From positions 1 to 5,486 of the forward strand of contig QIIH01000459.1 in NCBI GenBank assembly GCA_003229235.1: DNA of 5,486 nucleotides, in the 5' to 3' direction. The notes beneath the pieces are model-generated. The model had not been told where the DNA came from. It saw nothing but the letters and a program-made list of their open reading frames with translations, and made no database searches. A program made the translations under genes and the position numbers. The stretch comes from Flavobacteriales bacterium. Its GTDB lineage: Bacteria; Bacteroidota; Bacteroidia; Flavobacteriales; Flavobacteriaceae. Of this stretch, positions 1-5,486 are shown in pieces. Each line of letters opens with the position of its first letter. Position 1 is the first letter of the stretch.

Positions 1-1234
1 TACCATCGAATATAACTGGGGTTTTAAGGTTGTTTTTTAGAGTTGCTAAGTTTGGTGTTCTAAAAATACTCCATTCTGTGCTAATAACCAAGGCATCTGC
101 ATCCTGTGTTGCCTCGTACATTCCTTCAGAAAACGCAATAGCATCGCCTAATTTGGCTTTTACATTAGGCATGGCTTCTGGGTCATAAGCCGTTATTGTT
201 GCACCTCTTTTTAATAGAGCATCTATCATATATAAAGAAGCAGCTTCTCTAATATCGTCTGTTTCTGGCTTAAAGGCCAAGCCCCACATCGCAATTTTTT
301 TGCCTTTTAAGTCTCCGCCAAAATAACGTTCCATTTTTGGTATAAGGGCAGTCTTCTGAGTATCGTTTACCCGTATTACTGCATCCAAAATTTCGAAAGA
401 ATAATTAGAGTCTATTCCAGCTTTTCTAAGCGCTTTAACATCTTTAGGAAAACAAGATCCTCCGTAGCCAATCCCTGGGAACAAAAAGCGATTACCAATT
501 CTAGAATCGGTACCCATGCCAACACGAACCTCATCTACATCTGCGCCTACTAGTTCACAATAGTTGGCCACTTCGTTCATAAAAGTAATCTTGGTGGCCA
601 AAAAAGCATTTGAAGCATATTTAGTTAGCTCTGCCGATTTTTCGTCCATGATAATTATTGGATTTCCAGAGCGTACAAAAGGTGCATAAAGTTTTTGCAT
701 AAGCTTAATTGCGCGATCATTACTCGCGCCAACTACAATGCGTTCTGGTTTCATAAAATCGTCTACCGCAAAACCTTCTCTCAGAAATTCGGGATTAGAA
801 ACCACATCAAATTCAGTAGATGCATTTTTAGCGATAGTAGCTCTAACGATTTCGGCTGTTCCCACAGGAACAGTGCTTTTATCCACAATTACTTTGTAAT
901 CTGTGATGTATTTTCCAATTTGCTCGGCAACACCCAAAACATAGGATAAGTCTGCAGAACCGTCTTCGTCTTCTGGAGTTGGTAAGGCTAAGAAAATGAT
1001 TTGTCCGTGATCGAGGCCTTCGGTTAAATGAGTGGTAAAAGTGAGTCTCCCAGCTCGGATATTGCGCTCAAACAGTACATCCAAATGAGGCTCGTAAATA
1101 GGTACATCTCCAGCGCGCATTCGCTCTACTTTGGCACTGTCTATATCGACACAAACAACATCGTTGCCTGTCTCTGCCAAACAGGTTCCTGTTACTAAAC
1201 CAACATATCCGGTACCTACTACTGTAATTTTCAA
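1..1234 (-). CDS. ugd: UDP-glucose 6-dehydrogenase (UDP-glucose/GDP-mannose dehydrogenase family), 3' end outside window
   Basis: This gene encodes a cytoplasmic NAD-dependent enzyme that oxidises UDP-glucose to UDP-glucuronate, a precursor for acidic polysaccharides. I translated 411 codons without a stop or frameshift. The N-terminal Rossmann fold shows GTGYVGL at residues 7-13. Later come VDKSTVPVGT, NPEFLREG, the helix motif ELTKYASNAFLATK, and the active-site segment GYGGSCFPKDV with the catalytic cysteine at residue 261 (codon 454-452). The C-terminal UDP-binding domain has WGLAFKPETDDIREA and ends at the window edge in VIFDG, so only about 25-35 residues are missing. No ATG fits the N-terminus: the frame is closed by a TGA at 1255-1253, and the first usable codon is TTG at 1234-1232, directly before KITVVGTGYVGL. 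It follows the broken glycosyltransferase gene by 11 bp, which suggests co-transcription. A UDP-ManNAc or GDP-mannose dehydrogenase is the alternative, but the motifs fit UDP-glucose best. Confidence 0.93.
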   Translation of the reverse strand, partial: MKITVVGTGYVGLVTGTCLAETGNDVVCVDIDSAKVERMRAGDVPIYEPHLDVLFERNIRAGRLTFTTHLTEGLDHGQIIFLALPTPEDEDGSADLSYVLGVAEQIGKYITDYKVIVDKSTVPVGTAEIVRATIAKNASTEFDVVSNPEFLREGFAVDDFMKPERIVVGASNDRAIKLMQKLYAPFVRSGNPIIIMDEKSAELTKYASNAFLATKITFMNEVANYCELVGADVDEVRVGMGTDSRIGNRFLFPGIGYGGSCFPKDVKALRKAGIDSNYSFEILDAVIRVNDTQKTALIPKMERYFGGDLKGKKIAMWGLAFKPETDDIREAASLYMIDALLKRGATITAYDPEAMPNVKAKLGDAIAFSEGMYEATQDADALVISTEWSIFRTPNLATLKNNLKTPVIFDG

Positions 1235-1245
1235 TGAATTATTTT

Positions 1246-2038
1246 TTAGTTTTCACTCTTCTTAAAACGTTCTTTGAGTACTAGCCAAATAAATTTAGAA
1301 TTCCCTACTAAATACCTTTTCCACATTCGTCTTGGTTCTTGTAGGAATCTAAAAAACCACTCTAAGCCCACCTTTTGCATCCAATCGGGAGCTCGTTTGG
1401 TTATGCCAGCAACCACATCAAAACTGCCGCCGACGCCCATTATAAGGTTTATATTAGCCAGCTGTTCTTTGTTTTGATACAAAAAATTCTCCTTTATGGG
1501 AGAGGTTATAGCAACAAAGAGAATTTGTGCGCCACTTTGAGCAATTTCCTTAGCGATTAACGGCTCTTGCTCTTTTTTGAGCAATTTCCTTAGCGATTAA
1601 CGGCTCTTGCTCTTTGATAAAATAGCCGTCACGATAGCCCGCAATGATGTGTTCACCATGTTGTTTTTGATAGAATTTGGCTACAGCTTTAACTACTTCT
1701 TCCTTGGCTCCTAGCAGATAAATAGAATAGCCTTCCCTATTTGCAAGACTCACCAAATTATGCATTAAATCGATTCCTGTAACCCGCTCTTGAAGTGGTT
1801 TATTTAAAAATCGAGATGCCCAAATAACAGCTTGCCCATCGGCATTGATGAGATCCGAGTTATTAACACTTTCGCGTAATTCGCGATCTGTTTGCATCTG
1901 CACAATCTTGCCTGCATTAACCGCAACATGATGAATTTGTTGTTTGTTTTGAATGGCTTCTTGGACCAACGACACTGTCTGATCCATATTGAGATTATGA
2001 ATCTGAGTATTGAGCATCTGTATTCTTGTGGCCGTCAT
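1246..2038 (-). pseudogene. WecG/TagA/CpsF-family glycosyltransferase, frameshifted by a 40-bp tandem duplication
   Basis: Members of this family are cytoplasmic, membrane-associated enzymes that transfer an N-acetylmannosamine-type or related sugar to an undecaprenyl-diphosphate-linked acceptor. The 5' part reads from ATG at 2038 for 154 correct codons, then runs into 8 wrong residues (KRARAVNR) and a stop at 1552-1550. The 3' part (96 residues from SGAQILFVAI to KKSEN) continues in another frame to a TAA at 1248-1246. Deleting one 40-bp repeat copy joins them seamlessly as EIAQ-SGAQ, giving a 250-residue protein, the usual family length. Family motifs are INADGQAVIW near residue 65 (with the likely catalytic Asp), RVTGIDLM, GVGGSFDVVAG, and the C-terminal APDWMQKVGLEWFFRFLQEP stretch. 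As it stands the product lacks the C-terminal third and is probably inactive. Start choice is ATG 2038; the in-frame ATG at 2017 (MLNTQIHNL) is possible. Donor and acceptor cannot be told. Confidence 0.88.
1536..1615. repeat. Perfect 40-bp tandem duplication inside the glycosyltransferase gene
   Basis: Positions 1536-1575 and 1576-1615 are identical over 40 bp; the flanking bases (1535/1575 and 1576/1616) differ, so there are exactly two copies. Forty is not a multiple of three, so the extra copy shifts the reading frame by one base and causes termination at 1552-1550. The duplicated stretch encodes roughly KEQEPLIAKEIAQ in the correct frame. The junction forms a run of six A on the coding strand (1573-1578). 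The copies show no divergence, which means the duplication is recent, or it was introduced in assembly. Confidence 0.97.
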
Positions 2039-2040
2039 TG

Positions 2041-2077
2041 GTGCTAAAGGAGCTTAATGTGCTAAAGGAGCTTAATG
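2041..2077. repeat. Perfect 18-bp tandem duplication in the glycosyltransferase leader
   Basis: The unit GTGCTAAAGGAGCTTAAT (plus strand) occurs at 2041-2058 and again at 2059-2076, with one further matching base at 2077. It lies directly upstream of the ATG at 2038, so on the coding strand two copies of ATTAAGCTCCTTTAGCAC precede the start by two bases. It would lengthen the leader by 18 nucleotides without touching the protein. An in-frame TAA at 2056-2054 rules out an N-terminal extension through it. Confidence 0.95.
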
Positions 2078-2081
2078 AGGG

Positions 2082-2089
2082 CAAAAATA
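2082..2089 (-). promoter_or_regulatory. Candidate Bacteroidota -7 promoter element for the glycosyltransferase gene
   Basis: On the minus strand this reads TATTTTTG, which matches the Bacteroidota -7 consensus TAnnTTTG. It sits 43 bp upstream of the ATG at 2038 in the 84-bp gap after the radical SAM gene, so a transcript would start near 2075, at the edge of the 18-bp duplication. The weak point is the -33 element: the nearest TTG on the coding strand is only about 12 bp upstream, not the usual 19 or so. The region is AT-rich, so a chance match is possible. Confidence 0.3.
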
Positions 2090-2122
2090 CAAAATAGCGA
2101 GCAACTATTGGTTAAAAAATAA

Positions 2123-3455
2123 TCACATAACTCCATCGAACGCTATTGCATCTTCGTTCAAGCGTTTTGAATTGATTTTGTTCACTATTTTAATAATTTG
2201 CTTCTTATATGCTAGATAGTCCTTGTTAAGGTAGGAATGGTTAAGTTGTCGAGCAAAGACTTGGTCTCTTTCTGCGGCAGAAAGCTCTTCGACGATTGGT
2301 GTCATTTCGTAAATCTGAAACCTACAACGCTTTATTCGCTCAAAACAATCCTGATTTTTGGTCAGAAACTCCAAAGTTTGTCTTAAATCGTCTGCATTTT
2401 CGTCGCGATATCCTATAAACATGGTAGATCGTAAACTAATCCCTGCCTTGCGAACATCATTCACAAAACGATCTAATCGAGCTACAGTAGTGCCTTTTTT
2501 CATGTCGTCCAACAAACGTTGAGACGCTGTTTCCAGGCCAAAGGAAATTCTAGTCAAGCCTGTATGTTTTGCTCTCCTTAAAGTCTCGTAATCTAATCCG
2601 TTCTTTTTTCTGCTGTCTACATGCACCGCACAAAACCAGATAGGATTGTCGACTATGGCAGGTAGCTCATCAATTAAGTTATTCCAAAGGGCTACATTAG
2701 AGTTGAGCTTAAGGTCGGTAAATGCAAATATGTTAGTATCTACCTGCTTGCTAAGTTCTCGTAAATCTGACAGTACTTTTTTGCTCGATTGCGATCTATA
2801 CGAGCGCCCGTTAACCAAAACAACATCACTACAAAAATTACATTTTCCCCAGCTACAGCCACGGCCTGTCATGTAAAGAATTATCCTATTGGGGTATTTA
2901 TCCCATAGAAAATCCGAATAGTCGGGTACTGGCAGTTGTTCAAGTTCTTTAAAAATATAGTTGTTCTGAACTTTCTTATTTTCTTTTGAATAGACTCCTA
3001 GATATCCATAAATAGCTTTATTCTCAAAGAAATCGACCAATAATTACTGGAATTCCTTTTTTTTGCATTTGGGCAACTACTTTTTTGCAAATACTGTAAT
3101 TCTCGGTATAAGTAGAAAATAAAACTAAGTCAGAATTTGGATTTATCTTTGAAATCAGTGAGCTAGTTAGCCTGCTTTTGTTTAAAAAGCGCTCTTTGAT
3201 AAAAGAGAGACTTTCTACTACTAAAATAGCTTTCCTAACAAATTTTAACTGAATAAAAATGATTTAGTTCTTAAAATAATCTAAGCGAGTTTCTACTTTT
3301 TCTCTTTTTCGAGATTTGATACCATTGCTCAAAGGGCTAATCACTTCTAAATTAAATCCAACTTCCCGAATATATCACGCAAGTAAGCCCATAGAAATTG
3401 TTGGGTAATACGAAAAATTGTTAAGATCGATCAGGGTTATTTTCTTAGTGGTCAT
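2123..3455 (-). pseudogene. Radical SAM protein with N-terminal cobalamin-binding-type domain, degraded
   Basis: The frame from ATG 3455 begins MTTKKITLIDLNNFSYYPTISMGLLA, hits TGA at 3377-3375 (codon 27), resumes YIREVGFNLEVISPLSNG, hits TAA at 3266-3264 (codon 64), and resumes to LVLFSTYT and KKGIPVIIG near residue 140, a Rossmann-like pattern typical of B12-binding domains. There it loses frame; the rest continues from about 3040 in another frame for 305 codons to TGA at 2125-2123. The second part holds the radical SAM core: LPVPDYSDF, then MTGRGC with cysteines at residues 62, 67 and 70 of that piece (codons 2857-2855, 2842-2840, 2833-2831) for the 4Fe-4S cluster, then TDLKLNSNVALW, TRISFGLETASQRLLDDM and GISLRSTMFIGYRDE. 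From remembered homologues about 30-45 residues appear to be missing at the junction, so a deletion plus frameshift is likely. Substrate and reaction are unknown. The 305-residue core could still be made from the TTG at 3040 or an internal start, but would lack the first domain. Confidence 0.8.
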
Positions 3456-3471
3456 AGCAGTGTTTAACTTT

Positions 3472-3561
3472 TTAATTCAAAACAAAAAGACCCTCTTGTA
3501 ATTGCTTAATAGACTCCAGAAGATTCTCTAATTTAAGAATAGATTACTTAGGTAACCACAT
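3472..3561 (-). pseudogene. Possible degraded 3' end of an unidentified gene
   Basis: The 120-bp spacer between the polymerase and the radical SAM gene contains a protein-like frame. From ATG 3561 it reads MWLPK, a TAA at 3546-3544, then SILKLENLLESIKQLQEGLFVLN and a TAA at 3474-3472, ending 16 bp before the radical SAM start. The second stretch has the look of an amphipathic C-terminal helix, as at the end of many glycosyltransferases, but it is too short to assign. I found no convincing promoter or terminator hairpin in the rest of the spacer. It could also be plain noncoding sequence that happens to read well. Confidence 0.3.
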
Positions 3562-3575
3562 ACTTTGTAAGATGG

Positions 3576-4739
3576 TTAGTCAAAAGTTTTTGTTTGATAC
3601 AAAATTGCTTCGCGCACTAACACTAAATACAGGGGGACGCTGGTGTAGGTGAAAAAGTTTCCAGCAATAAAGACTATTCCTCCTAAGCTTACAAAATAAA
3701 AAATATGCACTCGCTTTAGTTTGAAGCTAAAAAATGTTTTTCCGTAGATAAACAAATATAAAAGTGCGCCACAAATTCCCCAAAAGAAGAACAGGTCTAC
3801 AAAGTCCATTTGAGACCTCAGTGTGAAATCTTTAACTCCTCCAAACAAATAATTTACAAGCTCCCAATTTTCTTGAATATAGGGCAAAGTCTGGTCTAAA
3901 AACAACTGATCTCTATATGAAAGTAAGGAGGTTAATATGCCCTCGTCTTGCCTTATTTGCGAAAACTGCGGGACATGGTATAAAATAACATACAACCCGA
4001 GAATTGTTGCTATTGTGCCTATAGAAAGAAGTAATTTTTTGTACTTAAAGGTGCTGTCAAAAACTACTAGCAAAGCAAATAAAAACATTCCCAAATACAA
4101 AGACTTAGTCCCTACAAGAAAGCAACTTATTACAACCGCCCAAAACTGCCATTTTTGAAACATTTCGCGTTTAAATACAAAATAAAAATACCCTAAAGCA
4201 CAAAAATAAACATAGGTGCTGGTCGAAGATGTGAGCAGTAGGCCATTATAGCCAAATCGTGATCCGGTATAAGTTTTTAACACATATACATCTGCAATCA
4301 AGCCAATGACAATTAGCACAAAATTTAGTGCTAAAAACCACTCAAAAGCCTTAAATAATTTTTGTCTCCCTTTAAGAGTTAGGCTATAGGTTGTAAAAAA
4401 TGTGAAGAGTATAATAGGGAATGCAAAACGGCTGAAGGTAACCAAGTTGTTTATCGAAAACGAAGGGTCTATAAACCATTGTCCAAAACTAAATGCCCCA
4501 ACAAGTAGCAATAAGCGCTTAATCCATATGGCATTTTGCCTAAATCTATAAATGATTGCCGCAAACAAGCAAGCCAAGAAAATCGCTTTGACAATTTTTT
4601 GTGCATCAGTTTCATGGCCTTGATATCGTACAAATTTTGAGTATGACTCAACTAAAACGAATACTACAAAAAGTAGCAATGGCACATAGCTTTTCGCTAC
4701 TAAAGAAAGTTTTTTTGATATGGCCCAATCATACTCCAT
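3576..4739 (-). CDS. Wzy-like polysaccharide (O-antigen/capsule repeat-unit) polymerase, multi-pass membrane protein
   Basis: This 387-residue protein is largely hydrophobic, with about 10-11 membrane segments: roughly residues 18-33, 48-64, 74-90, 98-116, 131-150, 168-190, 198-230 (two), 237-256, 312-334 and 345-366. A long hydrophilic loop lies at about 257-310 between late membrane segments. This layout, with a central loop and the motifs VGTKSLYLGMFLF and SQMDFVDLFFFWGICG, is typical of Wzy/O-antigen ligase-type proteins, which join lipid-linked repeat units on the periplasmic face of the inner membrane. Sequence conservation in this class is low, so the call rests on topology, these short motifs and context. 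An O-antigen ligase or EpsG-like protein is the alternative. The ATG at 4739 lies one base after the stop of the deacetylase gene, which implies one transcript and translational coupling. The frame is intact to TAA at 3578-3576. Confidence 0.75.
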   Translation of the reverse strand: MEYDWAISKKLSLVAKSYVPLLLFVVFVLVESYSKFVRYQGHETDAQKIVKAIFLACLFAAIIYRFRQNAIWIKRLLLLVGAFSFGQWFIDPSFSINNLVTFSRFAFPIILFTFFTTYSLTLKGRQKLFKAFEWFLALNFVLIVIGLIADVYVLKTYTGSRFGYNGLLLTSSTSTYVYFCALGYFYFVFKREMFQKWQFWAVVISCFLVGTKSLYLGMFLFALLVVFDSTFKYKKLLLSIGTIATILGLYVILYHVPQFSQIRQDEGILTSLLSYRDQLFLDQTLPYIQENWELVNYLFGGVKDFTLRSQMDFVDLFFFWGICGALLYLFIYGKTFFSFKLKRVHIFYFVSLGGIVFIAGNFFTYTSVPLYLVLVREAILYQTKTFD

Positions 4740-4740
4740 A

Positions 4741-5486
4741 TTACATCACTTGATAGGTGTGTTCTTGATTCGTATTCTCGATAAACTTTTTTAGACAAGC
4801 CAAAGAATACCGAGTAAATGCTTTAGGATGCCCAATGATAACAAAATAGCCATCCTTTGAGCCGTTTTTTTGATAGCGCCTAAACGCCTTTGATAAATAA
4901 CTTGCTTTAAAACCATCCATACTCACAACACTGTTAGAATAACGAGTGAGCAAGCGAAAAATGTCATTTCCTTCTTTGTTAATAGCGCTTCCATCACCGA
5001 AAGCTATGTGTTTTGAGCCGCCAAATAATTTAATCCAAACAAATCGCCAAAAAAAAATAGGCGATACGCGATGAGCGCTAATTGGAATTTCTGTGAAACT
5101 ACCATTAGAATCGTTTATAGTCAAATCTTGTGAAAACTTATATTGAGTTGCAAAGGGTTGCACTTCTCTAAAGTCGTATTGTTGCTGATCTGATTGATAA
5201 AATCCTTTAGGAAATACAGTACTGTCTACATAGATGCTATTTTGAGCTAATGCTTTTGCAATTGGTTCGAATGGTTGGGCACTCCATCCTCCAGCACGGA
5301 ACGAAGTACAAGCAATCCCTGTAATTTCTTTTATATGATCGTGATATCTTGTTACCAGCTCCAGAACCTCATCCGAGCTAAAATCTGACAATTTATATCG
5401 CCTAGTGTTAAACTCCCAAAGACCGTCGTTATAAAATGAATCTTCCCAATGCGGATGAATATGCAACTGCATACTGTGACCAGCAC
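4741..5486 (-). CDS. Polysaccharide deacetylase family protein (NodB/CE4-like), 5' end outside window
   Basis: About 248 codons of the C-terminal part are present; the frame stays open through the window edge (AGHS before the ATG at 5472), so that ATG is internal and the true start lies outside. The first visible motif, GHSMQLHIHPHW, matches the metal-binding His region of CE4 deacetylases of the type with a Q-L-H-x-H-P-H/Q-W pattern. SFRAGGWS, about 65 residues downstream of the ATG, is the conserved Arg motif, and IYVDSTVFPKG follows as in the family. The catalytic Asp pair expected near the N-terminus cannot be seen. Family members remove N- or O-acetyl groups from glycans using a divalent metal. 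In this cluster it probably modifies the polysaccharide or a precursor, but the substrate is not shown. It ends at TAA 4743-4741, one base before the polymerase ATG. Confidence 0.8.
   Translation of the reverse strand, partial: AGHSMQLHIHPHWEDSFYNDGLWEFNTRRYKLSDFSSDEVLELVTRYHDHIKEITGIACTSFRAGGWSAQPFEPIAKALAQNSIYVDSTVFPKGFYQSDQQQYDFREVQPFATQYKFSQDLTINDSNGSFTEIPISAHRVSPIFFWRFVWIKLFGGSKHIAFGDGSAINKEGNDIFRLLTRYSNSVVSMDGFKASYLSKAFRRYQKNGSKDGYFVIIGHPKAFTRYSLACLKKFIENTNQEHTYQVM

Noticed and set aside
695..949. Plus-strand open frame of 84 codons
   Set aside because: It lies fully antisense to the intact dehydrogenase, whose motifs are continuous there; its own sequence has no recognisable domain.
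1274..1560. Two plus-strand frames of 67 and 61 codons
   Set aside because: They are antisense to the glycosyltransferase C-terminal part and show no family features.
1246..1584. A separate small gene starting at TTG 1584
   Set aside because: Its first residues are the duplicated segment and the rest is the C-terminal third of the glycosyltransferase, so it is a fragment created by the 40-bp duplication.
1536..2077. CRISPR array or mobile-element ends
   Set aside because: The repeats are adjacent two-copy duplications without spacers, terminal inverted repeats or a transposase.
2039..2122. Rho-independent terminator after the radical SAM gene
   Set aside because: I found no GC-rich inverted repeat followed by a T run on the minus strand; only AT-rich sequence and the 18-bp direct repeats are present.
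2646..2876. Plus-strand frame of 76 codons
   Set aside because: It is a shadow antisense to the radical SAM core.
3264..3377. Reassigned stop codons (recoding of TGA or TAA) in the radical SAM gene
   Set aside because: Both TGA and TAA interrupt the same frame, TGA ends this gene and TAA ends the neighbours, and a frameshift is also present; ordinary decay explains all of it.
3937..4158. Plus-strand frame of 73 codons with several cysteines (CLICENC)
   Set aside because: It resembles a zinc-binding start, but it lies antisense to the intact polymerase, has no partner motif and reads as a chance frame.

Overview
The window looks like part of a polysaccharide (capsule, exopolysaccharide or O-antigen) biosynthesis cluster from a member of the Bacteroidota, probably flavobacteria-like. 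The grounds are a low-GC sequence, the wording of the UDP-glucose dehydrogenase (for example VPIYEPHLDVLFERNI and AFKPETDDIREA, which resemble Bacteroidota homologues as I remember them), A-rich leaders without clear Shine-Dalgarno sites, and one candidate TAnnTTTG promoter element. No species can be named from the sequence alone.

All genes read on the minus strand, so transcription runs from the high-coordinate end to the low one. In that order they are: (1) a NodB/CE4-type polysaccharide deacetylase, cut by the right edge (4741-5486); (2) a multi-membrane-segment Wzy-like polysaccharide polymerase, one base after it (3576-4739); (3) a 120-bp spacer holding what may be the degraded tail of another gene (3472-3561); (4) a cobalamin-binding-type radical SAM gene broken by two nonsense codons and a probable frameshifting deletion (2123-3455); (5) a WecG/TagA/CpsF-family glycosyltransferase gene broken by a perfect 40-bp tandem duplication (1246-2038); (6) a UDP-glucose/GDP-mannose dehydrogenase, intact but cut by the left edge (1-1234).

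Together the genes fit a Wzy-dependent pathway. The dehydrogenase would supply UDP-glucuronate, the WecG-type enzyme would add a sugar to the lipid-linked precursor, the Wzy-like protein would polymerise repeat units, and the deacetylase would modify the glycan. The radical SAM protein has no assignable role.

The unusual part is the middle. The two outer pairs of boundaries show healthy genes, but everything between the polymerase and the dehydrogenase is damaged. The glycosyltransferase carries two separate perfect two-copy tandem duplications, one of 40 bp inside the gene and one of 18 bp in its leader. The 40-bp one is exactly reversible: removing one copy restores a full 250-residue protein. 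This could be a recent mutation, a reversible on/off switch, or an assembly artefact. The radical SAM gene looks like older, irreversible decay.
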